Source of the DNA: Asterella californica
Lineage: Eukaryota > Streptophyta > Marchantiopsida > Marchantiales > Aytoniaceae
DNA length: 64,000 bases
Direction of reading: 5' to 3'
NCBI GenBank assembly: GCA_036924285.1
Contig: JAYKYS010000127.1
Coordinates: forward strand, 1 to 64,000
Positions 43,576-57,200 of the stretch are shown one piece after another (positions within the stretch are counted from its first letter, which is position 1; each line of letters starts with the position of its first letter). A model generated the notes under the pieces. It was not told where the DNA came from. It did not search any database and saw only the letters and a list, made by a program, of their open reading frames with translations. The position numbers were made by a program, and so were the translations under genes.

Positions 43576-46398
43576 TGGCAACAGTCCTTGATGCATTGTT
43601 GTGTTGCTCAACGACAAATGCAGGTGCTATACATCATCTTTGCGGCACGCTCGTGGGAGCTGTTATTATGCATGCACAGGCCATGCAAAGCTGATTATGC
43701 ATCACCAGGGAGCTGTGTAGAGCATGCAAAGGGTATGCAAAGCTGATTATGCATGCATACGCGGCCGTTCAGTGCCATCACATGCTGCAACACGCCACAC
43801 ATCAACGCAGGCCTTCCGCACTTTGAAAACGAACACATTGAATGATGTATTTATTGAAGGGCAGCTCTACAGTTCTTGTAGTGAATCAGGGCTGGAGGAC
43901 TTGCACATCAAAGGTGACAGCAAATCTGCAGTCATCCTGGTGAAAATTTGTACAAAGCGAGGTTGTCTGGGCCCTGAGTTACTGCTTTCTCCCCTCATTA
44001 ATTGAATCTGGGCTCAAGAGCCCATCCCTGCTGCATGGGATGATGGGCCAGCCTGACCGTTGGATCAAAAGCGTGGAAAAGGTACAGTCAGTGTGGTCGA
44101 CCAAGAGACTACAATTCCCTCCCACGTCAGATGATAGGCATCACGACTGTCGCAAGTGGCAATCACGGGGCATACTGGTGACGAACCATACGCACCATCG
44201 TAGCGATGCTTTAACACCGGGCTTGACAGCAAGAGTCCAGAGAAGAACTCCACATAGACCTTAATAAGGCAAATGCGCACCGTCGCTTTAGCAAAGCTGC
44301 TTTCAAGCATGCAGCCCGGTACTGCCCTTATGGGCATATGCTTCAGCCCACGTTCCCTCAGCGCAGCTGTAACTACGCCTCACCTACGTAACGGGTACCC
44401 AACAGCTGTGCCCCAGTCTGCCACTTTAGACCCAGTTAGCCTTTTGAGAGTTGTGAAGGAGCTCCAGGTTTTACCCAGCTGCGTCACGCCTTGTGTAGTT
44501 GCTTGTGCAGCAAGGCTGTACAAATGCATGTGCAGGTTGGGGGACTAATGTTGGGCGGTTCTGCCCTGTTTCGCACCAATGGTTTGACACAGTTTGGGGC
44601 CAGACACCTAGTGTCAAGGGTGGGTGGGGACCCTTTCAATAACATAGGCGGAACTGAAAAGGCTGTGCAGCTGCCAATTGCTCTCTGGTGCGCATACCTT
44701 CTACATGCGCATTTTGTGCTTCACCTGCCTTTCTGGACACAGACTTGTTGCCTGTTAACACACTATTATCAGGTAATCTGTTAAAATTTGTAGATGGCCT
44801 CGCAATACAGGGGAGCTGTCATCAGCAAGTCTCTCCAGCAACGATGTTGAACAATCTGCCTGCAGGACCAGGTCTGGCGATGATCCAGCCAAAATGATTG
44901 CAGATTTTTTGCATGATTAGTGTGCAGCAGACCAGGTGTTGCCTGTAGCTACACATGCTTTGCATCATGGGCAGGTATCTGCTGGCGGGCTGTGCATCTG
45001 CTTGCGCAAGGAACCTCGTAATGGGTGCCTTGCTGTGATCCTATCAACAGTCACTGGTGTCTTTTCTATGCATATTCTCATGCCACCCAGTGAGCACAGT
45101 CGTGACAGCAAATATGATGTGTTTGTGTTCATACTCTGCAATTCAAAATGTGGTGTGGACTCAATGGCAACTGCAAGAAGTGTTGATTGTTCATGATCGG
45201 CGGAGCTTGACAATCATACTATGACTGCCACTGCAGTTCTCAGAATATGCTGCTATGCAATGATACAGCGCACCCCAGTTCTGCTTATCACAATGTCATG
45301 CAGTCTCAACTGTCACAGCCCGGCATTGATGCAGTTCGATGCTTGCCAGCAGCTCGAGCACAAACATGTTGTACAGGACCGTCTTCAGATGAAGAGTGCC
45401 AGTCCTGAAACAATATACTGGCACACAAGGGACACACACATACCTGCACTCTGAAAATTTTCGTACACCACATATTTTCTACTAAGTTAAAGTGTAACCC
45501 AAAGTACTATATAGTAGTACTGTACTAGTTTGCGTCGCGAGCAGTCTCAGGATGCATATGCTGTTCCTCTACATCGTTGTCAAAGGAACTGCCACACCTT
45601 CAACTCAGGGGATTTCCACATGAACACATGTAAGCAAACACAGGCTCACTGCAATTCATTATCTGGTAAGCATGGCCCTCAGTCATCCTCTGTTTACTGT
45701 CACTAGTGCACATTGTATGCTGTGGCTTACAAGCAACAGTGCAAGCTAAATCGCGAGCATTGCAAATCTCATTCCACCCAAATCACTGAGTCAACAAAGA
45801 GTACCGTTGCGTGTGAAGACTGTCAACACAAGTGCAGCATGTGGGATCACTTGTTTACAGACTCAAAGGCCTACCTAGGCACATGTATTCGCACTAATTC
45901 ATACGTACATAACTGCTGATGGTCAAATCAATATACAGAAAGCAGTGCCATGGATCATCACACTGAATTGGAGCATAGGTAATGAGCAAAGAATACTGAA
46001 CACCTTCCATCACAACGTCACTTGAAACCACAGAAAGTGACATAAAGCACAGGGCAGGTTGAAGCTATACTACTTCTGAAACTTCCATAAGACACAGACA
46101 GCATACCGCAGGTCCCGGCATCATGAACGTGTTATGGCCAACCCTAAAAATCACCATTTAAACTCAGTCAACTATACTAGCATAAAGCGCCTCTGTGTTA
46201 CACCATTGCAGCGGAACAGAGGAAGCACATGATGGTCTGACAAGCTAACAATTGATACATACAAGGGGCGTAGTTATCGACAGCTTGTACGTCAAACATA
46301 GCATGCGAAAGCGGGAAACACATTGGTGGCAAGGTAAGTAAATCAGATCATGCTGCCAACAACAAACAGCATAGTAGCACAGAGCAAAGGCATCATGC
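43576..46398. other. Gene-poor region with small repeats
   Basis: No recognised gene is present. A phrase GCAAAGCTGATTATGCAT occurs twice (43685 and 43738). The frame 44491-44784 contains a sequence with some protein character (FRTNGLTQFGARHL) but no family match that I know. A GTACTGTACTAGTTT run at about 45517 resembles the MITE terminus. Confidence 0.45.
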
Positions 46399-48679
46399 TC
46401 ATATATCATCACTGGTGATGAACATGGCAATCCTTCTTCGCACTCCGTCAAAGCTGACAGCATTGTTGATGTTCTGGTTTTGCCGCCGGAAGTCAGTCAA
46501 CTCTGTTGCAATGCTGGACCGCTGGCCGCCAAGAAGGAGCTTGCCATCCTTACCTGCTTCCACTTCTGCTGTGCCAGAATTGCTCCTAACCCCAGCAGTT
46601 TCGCTGGCACCATTAATGGTTTGTGCTGGTGCAGCGTTTGCAAAGCTTGCGCCACTCACAAACTGGGCAGCATTGGTGGCAAGAGTATTCAGCTGCTCTC
46701 GAATTGTCTGGTCAGACTGCTCTGCCCCTTCTGATGATTGTGTTGCACTGTGAGAGTCTGATTGCTCAGCCTCAGCCTCTTGCTTGATAGGCACTCCAGC
46801 TGACAGATAATTGGAGACACGAGCAGGCCCACCAGGTACCTTCTGATACTTGTCCAGCATACCAATGATGTATTTCAGGCGCGTGTCAAGCAAAGCGGTA
46901 GCATTGTACACACCCTCTGCCGGATCCGCCAAATCCCTCAGGGCCTGCAGCATAGATACATGTCAAGATATGCATATGTGGCTTTTGAGCTGTAATCACT
47001 TGCTGTTCGTTGGTGTGTTGCTGACACAATTTGGCCTTGCTCAGAACTCAGAAGAGGCAAGAAGGTAGACCAGCATCTACACCATGACTGCACAACGCAG
47101 CATGATAAGTAAACGCATCTGAAAACACATTCCCCGAACAGATAACAAAACCTCTGCTTGCCTATGTCATCATCAAAAGCAGTGCAGAATGGGATCTCAA
47201 CGCATGGCTGAGTGTGCTTACACAGAGTACAAAGGACATGAGCCCACAGAGGACTGTGAACAGGATATGGCGCCCCTCATTGCTGAAGCTTCCTCCAGTC
47301 TCAAACAGAATGAAAGTGGATACAAACAGCGCCCCAATGGTGTACAGCAGGGCCCAGTGCACAGGGGGCAGCAGGCGGCAAGCTGTAGCCTGCCTCTCGC
47401 TCTGTGCGTGTGCTAGCCGCTGTGACGCCTGAAGGATCTCGCCCACATCTGTGCCAGCACGCCTGTAGTTGCGCGCTTTGCTGCGGATGGCTGCCAGAGC
47501 AAAGCCTTCCCCTAGAGGTGGTGCCTGGTTCTCTGGGGCGTAGATCTCTTCCTCAATGTACAACCTGCTCAAACACAACCATATGAGTTGAATCAATTGG
47601 AACAATCCTAGAGTAATAAAAAAAGGGAGCCACAGATAACATGCATTGCACCTGACTGCTTCTTGGGACGTGTGACAAGCCAGACACATACAGATGTCAG
47701 ACTGCAGAAGGTGGGTCTGGTGTAATGTGCACAAACTTTACCTGATTTGCGCCAGGATATCCCTAGCATCTGGACCAAGAGTGTTCACAGACTCCTCAAG
47801 AAGCTCCTCAAGTGACATGCACTCATGATAGAGGTGCTTGACCATCTCCTTTTGCCTCTGCAAGCATTCACAAAGTCCATGGAGGACGCCGTGCAGGTAA
47901 CAACCATGCTGAATCAAAAGTGCAAGCCAAAAGTGCAATACCCATACACCTCATCTGCACATCTACACGAGGCTGCAACTGATCAGGACAGCACCACTTG
48001 TGGTGATCTTTGACTGTCGATACTCACATCGTAGAGGAAGGCCATAGTGTTACCACTGTAAATGGCAAACACCAAGGAAAGAAAGCTGAAGAAACTGGTC
48101 TGGAAGGCGGTCACGCTGTCCTTGAAGTCCAGGTGCAATACATGTGCCGCAAGATTCAGCAAATGTGGGTGTGCTAACCATGCTGTAGATGTGGCAGTGG
48201 CTGTGATGAGGAAAAATTTAGACAAGCTCAAGGCACTGCGAATGGGTGACCAAGCTGTGTTCCTGCACAGGCAAGGAATGTTACTACCTAGCAAAGCCTG
48301 CTGTACCCACCAAGGCTGTATGTAATGCTTACTGTCTTCTCTTGCTCAGTTTGGAGGGAGTGTGTTGGCCTGTCACTCGTGTAGTTGTCCTGCTTCTAGT
48401 GCCCAGAGTTGGCTCTGAAACAACAGGCTTTGATTGTCTACCTATGCAGGCAGACACAATCCAATCAGCATTCTGACAACACTCAAGCAAGCTCAGCGAC
48501 GACTAAAGCCATGCCCGGAACTGAGCAGTTATATTGCCACAAAGGCGCAGCCAGCACTCACCCGCGAACAAAGCTTGCAAGCGAGGTTGCTGCTGAGGCC
48601 TGAGAGCGAAGGCAGGCCGCAGTCCACAGGCCCGGACAGGCCGGGCGACCACTGACTTCAGCTGTAAGGGTTTTTGCAT
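46399..48679 (-). CDS. DUF4239 (bestrophin-like) membrane protein, probably plastid-targeted
   Basis: Five exons keep phase: 48679-48562, 48254-48028, 47857-47742, 47564-47222 and 46944-46399, giving 449 residues. Exon 1 (MQKPLQLKSVVARPVRACGL) is a textbook plastid transit sequence. Exon 2 has a membrane helix and ends SLVFAIYSGNTMAFLYD. Exon 3 continues RQKEMVKHLYHECMSLEELL, the helix that follows in DUF4239. Exon 4 has LLPPVHWALLYTIGALFVST and then ILFTVLCGLMSFVLC, two more spans. Exon 5 starts ALRDLADPAEGVYNA, which fits the family's short motif after the last span, and then gives a long polar tail rich in Gln, Ser and Ala. DUF4239 proteins are of unknown function; resemblance to bestrophin channels is a known suggestion, not evidence here. 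Confidence 0.8.
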
Positions 48680-49258
48680 GGCAAGGCTGTCAGATAAACA
48701 GCTTTGCCCCCGGATCAAGCAATTACAAGCCAAACCGCTCAGGAGCAGTCAACTCAGACAGGTTCAGCGAGCGCGCAAACGTTGCAGAATTCAAGGTTAC
48801 TACGACGCCACACAAAGCTGACTTGACGAGGCGTGATTCAAGTGTAAGTGCTGCAGACAGTCGTCACCGTCGATTTGCAAAATGTGCACGGTGTGGCTTG
48901 CGTGACGTACTTTATGCCTGTACTTATTTCTACGTAAGAGGCGCCAGCTGGCAAAATTCGCTTGAGACATTCGCGCATTCCAGCCCATGTCAGGCCCATG
49001 TGCGATTTTATACCAGTTCACGCGAAATGATCGCCGCTGATCTCTGCAATTGTCTGGTCAATTGTCTGGTCAATCATACCAGTGGTCATGCAAAGATGCG
49101 CGGGCAGAGGTATTGGAATGTGCAAGGCTGCGACGCGTCATCGGGTGTCACATAATGCCTATCGCATGACGCCAGACAGCAATCAAGGAAGGACTGCAAG
49201 CATCAGACCCCCTGTGTCTTCTCTTGGTCCTGTTTTGCGCGCATGAGCATTGCCATTG

Positions 49259-49873
49259 ATGTCCAAGGATGATGTGCACGACGAAGGTGTGCCTGAAGGA
49301 CTGGCAGGCAGGCATCGTCTAGTCTATACCACAAACCTCTGAAGTGTTGATGTGCAGTGGTCAAAGTCCATGCCGCGCTTGAGTCAGCGAGCAGGCAATT
49401 AGCTCAACAGCCTACGACTGGTATCTTCTTCATCAATGTAAGATGACGAACGCATCTCAGGAGCGTCGCACGGAGACTTACCTCAGGCGCCCTGCAGGAT
49501 CACATAAAACAATCAGCTCCTGTTGTTGCTCAGAAGGCACAGAGCATGTTGAAACAGCAGCATTTTTGCAAGGTAAATGTACGATGTGCATTTCACGGTT
49601 ACTTTTGGGGTAATACTAAGTCTCTCTGTTGTCCAGTTGAGCAAAGAGCAAGCTCAAGAGGCTGCTGCAACTGTCAACTCTCTGAAGACCTCAGGTGCAG
49701 CATTTTGCATCAACATGCAGCAGCAGCTTGATCAAGCTATGCTGGCTTGTGAAATACTGCCAACAGTTCCTATGAGCAAACCACCAGCATCAACGGCAGC
49801 TAAAGATTACGTGACTAAGCTTCCACAGCTGCTTTCCTTGAGCAGACTGAATCTTACCAAGAAAAGCACATGA
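49259..49873 (+). CDS. Small unrecognised protein, 116 residues
   Basis: Three exons keep phase: 49259-49286, 49487-49572 and 49637-49873. The product is soluble and mostly helical: MSKDDVHDEGALQDHIKQSA, VVAQKAQSMLKQQHFCK, LSKEQAQEAAATVNSLKTSG, then a Pro-containing linker and a basic tail ending LTKKST. I know no family for it. The very short first exon is the weakest part; the two longer exons look coding because their frames hold amphipathic helices and good splice sites (AAG/GTAAAT and GTCCAG). Confidence 0.45.
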
Positions 49874-51471
49874 AACAGCTAATGTGGATCATGATCCTGT
49901 CCACTGCAAGCATCTGCATCTGTACATGTGGCTCAAATAAGTAAATGCTGGCGGCAAATGATCAGACATTTGGCAGCTGCAAGCCATAAGTGCTCACAGC
50001 AAGTGATGTTGTTTTCAACATCCTTGTCTTCCTGCTCAAGTAGGCATGGCAACAACACTGACTACTAGTAGTCAAAGGGTCAGGTGTTATGAGGGCAACC
50101 TGTAGCCCTGTAACAAATGTCAAACTATAGGTAGTCTGACAGTAAGCAATAGTGCTGAAGCTTTCTGCCATGCCTTACGCAGCCTTCTTGGAAATGGCGG
50201 ACTCACCTGCAGCTGAACTGCATTCTACTCATACAACAGATGTTCATCCTTACAAATGTCTGACTTTCATCCCTTATTGGCATGGTATGGAGTATTCTTG
50301 TAATCTTTGTCTATGCTGACCTTTTGGTATGAGCATCAAATGCCATGTGTGAAACAACGCAGATCTTGTGCTCATTCAGATGCAGTGTCGGGGCTGGACT
50401 GGTGCCCTGCATCACACCCACTTCATACCATTGAACTTTGAAAGTGTGTATTGAGACAACTGATGTTACACAATATGTGACAGTTCTGAGGTCTATTGCA
50501 CGCTCCCATAGACAATCAAATAATTTCGGCCAGGGTACTGGTGTACACATGCCTGCACCTTGCAAGAGCATATATGGTCTGTACAGTGTGCTCAGAGAAC
50601 ACAATATTCTCTCACATACACTGTGTACAATGCGCTGACATTATACACAGCTGTTAGTGCCAGATACAATGAAAATCCTTCAGTACCCAACCCCAAGTAA
50701 CACAAAGTACACACACAGCAAAAGCGAACTCAAAATAACCCGCAACAGTGTGCCTGTATTCCAAAACACCCACTTTCCATTGATTTGCTGCTGTGCATCA
50801 TGTAACACAGCACCGCCTTGTGAGACAACACAATCTTCATGACTGCCTGCACGGCCAGACAAACCTTCAGGCTCCAGTCGTGGCTCGCCTGAAGCGTCTT
50901 GACGCTTTTGTTTCAAGTGTGGTGGCTGATGTGTCTGAGCAAAGTGGGCTGAGGGCGCTTCAGTGAGATACCATCGCACTCCCAGACAGCTACTGCTTGT
51001 ACTTCTGCCGGAGCACTGCTGCACAGCGGCTTGTGCACAAGAGACCTGCAGTGCATGGACCAGTAGGTATAGGGAAGGATGCTAAAAGCAGATCAAACTT
51101 GAAGAACACAGTTGCTTGCATGTTGCTTAGCGTGCAAGCAGGGCTTGCTGAAACAAGAGGGCAGCCCTTGTCAATACAAGAGGGCAGGGCTTGCTGAAAC
51201 AAGAGGGCAGCCCTTGTCGATACAAGAGGGCAGGGCTTGCTGAAACAAGAGGGCAGGGCTTGCTGAAACAAGAGGGCAGAGCTTGTCAATACAAGAGGGC
51301 AGGGCTTGCTGAAACAAGAGGGCAGGGCTTGCTGAAGCAAGAGGGCAGCGCCTGTTAAATAACGCTCACACTATCTGCAAACCCACTTGAAAGAGTGGCA
51401 TGCAATCAAACCCTCCCATAGATGTCATGTACCTACATGCCCGTGCACCCACATCATAGCAACTGATGACA
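49874..51471. other. Intergenic region with a minisatellite
   Basis: No recognised gene is present. A minisatellite occupies 51141-51350 (listed separately). The frames of 97-116 residues in this stretch are short or repeat-derived. Confidence 0.45.
51141..51350 (+). repeat. Minisatellite, unit about 22-24 bases
   Basis: Nine or so units alternate between two forms: GGGCTTGCTGAAACAAGAGG plus GCA, and GCCCTTGTCAATACAAGAGG plus GCAG. Each unit contains short inverted pieces (CTTG and CAAG), so single units can form small hairpins. It gives rise to a repetitive minus-strand frame that I do not regard as a gene. Confidence 0.9.
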
Positions 51472-54020
51472 CTAGCTGGTGCAGCGTGTTACCCTCCACC
51501 TTGCATCGCCAGGGTGGCTTAAGTATTGCTGCTGAATATCCTGTTGCCTCTCGATGGCTTGAACTGCTGCATACTGAAAGGGACAACAGTCTTTGCCTAA
51601 CAACAACCACTCATACCAACTGAACTTGACTCTGATCAATTGGCCAAGGACAGAAGGGTTGGCTGCATGCACAATGTGAATCTGAATGCCAATGGCCAGC
51701 TTACAATCAGGAGCATAATCCGTCTGGTGTACTTACCTCGGCAAATTGTACAACAGTGAACCAGCAGCTGCTTTTGCCTTTGCGCAACCAGCAACAGCTG
51801 ACATCCCCAAACTCTGCACACATGTCTAGGGTCTGCTGCTTGGCCTGGGGCCCAGCTGAGCCCTTCCTGAACCCACTCACCACCACAGTTCTGCCATCGC
51901 TGCTAGGGTTGGCAAAACTAGCAGGTTGCCCAGAGTTTGCAGATGTGCTAGGGCTTCCATGCCGTCTGCCCTGCCCTGTGAGAAATGCCTGGCCTGCAGC
52001 TGCTGGCTGGGATGCAGCTGACTGAGAAGCTGACGGCTGCCTCGAAGACGCTGTGGGTGGATGCCTGAAAGCCCTGGGGGCCCTGCGGGTGGACTGGGGT
52101 GGGTCAGAATCTCCAGAATCCTGGGGCGCTTTACTGGGTTGCTCAAGGGATGCAGCTTGATGCTGCTGCTCAGGGAGATCAGTCCAAGACTGAGCTTCGC
52201 ACCGCGTCCCAGACTGCTCATCAGACTGTGCTTCATAATGAGCTGATGCAGGTCTGGCTGAAAGCTCCGTGCGTTGTGCTGCTGAGTGTGAAGTTGGCCA
52301 GGCAGCTGCACTCGGGCTTTTGGTGTTGGTCATAGCTATGCTTCTGCCAGGTTGGGAAGGTGCTTGCATGGCTTGGTCTGTACCTGATGAAGCAGATGTG
52401 TGGGACCTGCGGTGGTGAGACGGTGGGGCTCGATGCTGGGTGGGAGCCAGCTGTGGCTGCATGGCAATGGCAATGGGTTTGACCCCTGGATGAGAATGAG
52501 GTACCCTCCTGTGTAGCGCTGGGGTGCCTGCATTTACATTTGTGTGTTCCTGCCATGTCAAAAGTGACTAGGGTCAGGTGAGAGCTCAGCACATACAGCC
52601 ACAACTGGTTGTCTCCAGGTCTTTGTATTCTAGACAGGTTCCATTGTGAAGCAAACGAGACTAGGCTCATATTTGTGTACACGAAACATGTGGCTGCATG
52701 TGAGATTCTCAATGAATGCTGGCTGTATGTGCAAAGTACACTTGCTGCACATAGTCATCACATCCATTCACCAGCTGTAGTAACAAACAATATGATCACA
52801 GCCATATGTCATGCAGAACTGCATCATCAGATGCCCCAACACATATAAGCACATGTGTGACTCAAGCATGCAGCACGTAAGAGAAATACACCATATGCAA
52901 ACCATCTGCAGTTGTAAGAGGCTCTTGGAAAAAACCAGATGCAAGCTAGCTGCTGAGGTAAAGGGCTGTTGAACAACAGCACATGCAAGCCAGCTGCTAA
53001 GGGACAAGCCTCTTGAGCAACATCAAAAGCAAGCCAGTGGTCACAGGTTGAATGTAAATGTGGAATGGGAAACACGATGTGGCATGCAGATGCCCACCCA
53101 GGCCTGATGAGCTTGACAGCAAGGCGCACACCTGAAGACTTGGATGCTACGGGGCTTGCACCTCTGGGCACATAGCCAGTGTCCTTAAGATCCAGCACAC
53201 TTTCTTCAGACTTCCTTGCAAGAAATGTATGCCATGCCTCATGATGATCCACATTGCCTTGCAGCGTGTGGGCCACAGAGTGTGAGTGATACAGGTGCAC
53301 CTTGTGACCGGCTATCCGTGCAGCATCTACTACGTCATTGTAGTCTGCATCTCCTGCAGTAGCCAACAGGCGGTGTTGAGCTGCTTGATGCATACAGCAG
53401 GGAACCAACCTTTAGCTGGTGTGGGGCCCATTTGATTACTGCATCAGGGGCGTACTACCTTTGCATAGACATTGATGATGCCATTGTAATGTGCAAGAGT
53501 CTGTGTACGGCGCTCAGGGGTGGTTTTGAGGCATTAAAATGAGCCGAGACCATACTTTTGGCAGTAGCTTGGAGGAGAGAAAGTGTCTGGCACTTGCCTG
53601 ACAGCAAGACAATCAGTGCTTGCTTTCTTGCTACAAGCTGAGTTGTGTGGAAGTCCAGCATCACTCTTTTCAGAGCATCATCTGCCTCTCCTCCTTTTGC
53701 TATCTAAAGTCATGAAGATACTTCTGAGTCGATGCCATTTGCATGAACACGTGCATATATGGTGCCAAAGTCACCTTTCCTATGCTGTATAGCAGTTGCA
53801 CCCGAGGGTGCGTGCATAGGGCGTTCTTCAATTGGCTGGGGTACTTGTCAAACGTTCCTGCCACGTAAACTCGCAAAACTGTCGAGTATGGGCAGTTTTT
53901 CTGAACATCTTGCAGAATCCATTGCACTATCTCGAAGCATCGAGGGATTAACTGCGTCGGTACCCGATTATTCTCGATGTCCCACACAACTATGACCTCA
54001 GTCTTTGCTTCAGAAGGCAT
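51472..54020 (-). CDS. NYN-domain (MARF1-like) and RRM protein, putative ribonuclease
   Basis: Five exons keep phase: 54020-53775, 53703-53598, 53353-53130, 52549-51737 and 51573-51472, about 496 residues. An in-frame ATG at 54053 is an alternative start. The N-terminal half is a NYN domain of the PIN-like nuclease fold: VIVVWDIENNRVP, with the first acidic ligand, then KGGEADDALKRVMLDF and ALIVLLSGDADYNDVV with the later acidic residues, and HKVHLYHS. The middle, about residues 195-400, is a Pro/Ser/Gln/Ala-rich disordered linker. The C terminus is one RRM, split over the last two exons: RTVVVSGFRKG, then SCWFTVVQFAE/YAAVQAIERQQ. The pairing recalls MARF1-type proteins, which bind and cleave mRNAs; the active-site acids suggest activity. 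The intron after 53598 uses a GC donor (TCAG/GCAAGT). The gene is divergent from the P450, with 235 bases between starts. Confidence 0.87.
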
Positions 54021-54255
54021 TGTTGCACAGTACATGTACAATACTGAGCGCATCGATTCCGTGGATGCTTTGTAGCTCTTAAACTCGAAAATGAGTCATG
54101 GATAAAGCAACGTCATGGTCATGCTCGAGTGTATTTGTACTCGCAGCAGAGCCGCATGCAATCACTGCGCATCTGCTGTTAACGTGCTGCATTTTCTCGC
54201 AGCTTATATAGCAGGTTGCAGTCATTGCCCTCACGCCTTCTGCAATATCTCGGCC

Positions 54256-57200
54256 ATGTCTTTGAGTCACTATTGCTGCGCACCTTGGCTATTCATCGGC
54301 CTCTCGACCTGGTCTTGGTCGTTTGTCCAGTTTCTTGTGGCGCTGGCCACCTTAGTCGTAAGTCGCAGAGCATGCCAAAATCAGTCAGCAACAGTTGAAC
54401 CATCGTAAATTTTCTTGCCTGCTTGCTAGGTAGTGACATATGGCTTCAATATCAAAAGCCGCTGGAGGCTACGGGCTATCCCTGGCCCTGTCCCTACTTG
54501 GCTGCTCGGCAACCTAAATCAGGTGGCAATTGACCCTTGATAATCGCATCCTGCTATGTTGACTTGTCACTAGGCCTGCTAACGGGAAGCATTTTTTGCT
54601 GCTGCATTGCTGATGCATATCAGATGTCAGAAGGCTTACAATAACTAGGAGGCATATGTAGATGTGTGCGTTGCTGGCAGTATGACATCATGCATGTGTG
54701 TGCAGCTTGGCACAAGGTTTGGCATACATCTAGCTCTTGAGCAATGGTACCGCCAGTATGGTCCGATCTACAAGTTCTTTCTAGGAAGAACTGCAGTGGT
54801 TGTCGTCACAGGTAGGTTTCACAGCCTAAAAGTGTGGTATACCTGCCCAAAGATGTACCAATGTTGTTGCAAATGCTAACTTATGGAAGAAAGGAGCCTC
54901 TGGTTTGCATACATGGGCATCCACACAATACAGTCATGCGGCAGTGCTGAGTCTGTGAGCATTACACGTCTGCAGACTTCCAGACTGACTGAGTCTAGCT
55001 GCCCCGCCACTTTCTGCTGCAAGATCTGGATGAATGAATGAATGTTGGAATGCAGACCCAGACCTACTTAAGCAGCTGTTTACCAAATCCTTCATGAAGT
55101 TCCATGACAGGCCCGACTTGCAGATGCGCTTAGCTGAGGGGGATGAGGTCACAAGTGAAGGCATGTTGGCTGCCAAGTGCGTTCACCTTCCTTTCGTCAT
55201 TGTTCATGATTTGCATTTGCTGAACATTCGACAAAGGTCTGTTTCTGCAAAGCTTCACACAGCATCAATGTCACACGCATCACATTGAAATGCTGCATCA
55301 CGTCAGAGCCGTGTGAAACAGTGAGTGCACCACCAAAGTCTTCATAGCCTACTGCACAGGCATGCATTCCATCCCCGTGCTTCTGGTCTCGTTCAGCACT
55401 GATGTAATGCTGTCATGTTGCATGATCACATGCTGCATGGAACAAGATTCCTGCATGCACAGTGTAGAGGATGCTCTTAACAGCAGTCAACCAGGCATCA
55501 TACACTGGTGGGAAATCCTTCATTTGCATCAATGGGTGCTTGTCTCTTTCCCTTTTCCACATGGTACTCCACCCACCTCATTTCTTTCTGCAATTGCTTC
55601 ATGTACCCAAGTAAGGTTTCCCAGTATCGTGAACCCTGACCAGCAACAGCATTGTGCAAGCCTCCAATATATGGCATCCCTGTACATACAGCCAGCAAGC
55701 AGTAGAGCAAATTTGTCTCTTTTACTACTTTCAAAAAAAATAGGCGGAAGAAATATATATATACCTTGTAAGTCACAAAAAACAATGTACTGTACATAGC
55801 ATGTATGCCGCAGCATCTCTGAAGAAGTACCCACCTCAATGCACTCACAACCTGTATCACTGTCAGAGATATTGAGCCTGGTCGTCCAGCAAGACACAGA
55901 GCGTTGGCATACTGCACACACTACCTGAAACCTGAACGGCTATCACAGGGGCAGGTATTGGAGTGGTATCAGAGCTGCCTGTGAGCCTGTCTTCCACTCC
56001 GAGAAGCTGCAGACATATGTGCCAATCGTCAACCGGGCAATGACCAGCCTGGTGGAAAAGCTGGGGGCAGTTAGGGCTGAGGGCCCGGTTCAAATTAATC
56101 TTGCCCTGGCTGGTATGACTATGGATGTCATTGGTGGCTCCGCCTTTGGGTGAGGATCTGTTCATCTTCTTGTGTGATGCAAGCACAGAGTTATGGCAAG
56201 TCTTGGGTTGTGGGCCGGGAAAGGGGGTTGCAAGACAGAGCATTTCTTCTTCCTGCTGTCAGTCAGTCAATCAGTCTGCGCTACTTGTTACACTTCAGTG
56301 ACATGGTGACAAGTCGCTTTTTGCGTCTTCCTTTCTGTAGTCAAACCGTGTACTTCACTTAGTCAATAGGCTGCTCTGTCATTGAGTCCAATGCAACACT
56401 GGCAAGCCATATCAGGTCTGCGTCAGCTGCATCAGCAGGTGGAAACTTAGTCTGCATCATGCTGCAGCCACAAACTGGCATGCTTCTGTGCTACCCACCC
56501 TGCTGTTGCACTTGGCATGTTCATCTGCTGGCACAAGGGTCCAAACTTACGAAACAACTTTGCAACTCACTGTGCGGGTGAGTCTCGGCATGACTAATGT
56601 CAAGTACTGCACTGTGCATGTATGCATTGCCCTTGTGCGTGTATGGATTGCACTGTGCATGTGCCCATTGCACTTAGACAGATGCATTGCAATGTCTTGT
56701 ATGCATTGCGTTGAATATGAAACATGGTTGTGGGATGCATGTGTGCATTGGTGTGTGCATCACTGCTGGGGTATGCACATGGCAGCAAACACCTGAAGGC
56801 TCATGAGATACTGAGCGTAATTGCCCAGTAGGGTATCAACCTCAAGAACCTGTGATTGGCAACACTGGATTTGTCACTGTGCCCAATTGCCAAACCTCAC
56901 GCCAGGCAGCGTGTGTATAGGGTGAAGCTTTATATGAGGTTGGGCTGCTTCTGGGTTTGGAGGCTCTTGTTTTGGGCACAGAGGCTCTTGTTGTGGCGCC
57001 CAATAGCGTAGACACTCCTTTCTTCTTGCTGGTTGCAGGGTGGACTTCAAGGCTCAGGAGGACGCTAGCAGTGCCATTGTGCAGCACTCCCTCAATGTGT
57101 TCCGTCCCTCTGCGGGCGCCTCCTTTACCATTATTCGCAACTTCCTTGTCACCTTCCCTTTCCTGGTGTAAGCACAGCTCACTTGCTTCTTCACGTTCCC

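Noticed and set aside
50990..51340. Minus-strand repetitive protein (LLFQQALPSCFS units)
   Set aside because: This is translation of the 51.1 kb minisatellite; there is no start, splice or domain support.
51141..51350. CRISPR array
   Set aside because: Units are contiguous with no unique spacers and the genome is eukaryotic; it is a minisatellite.
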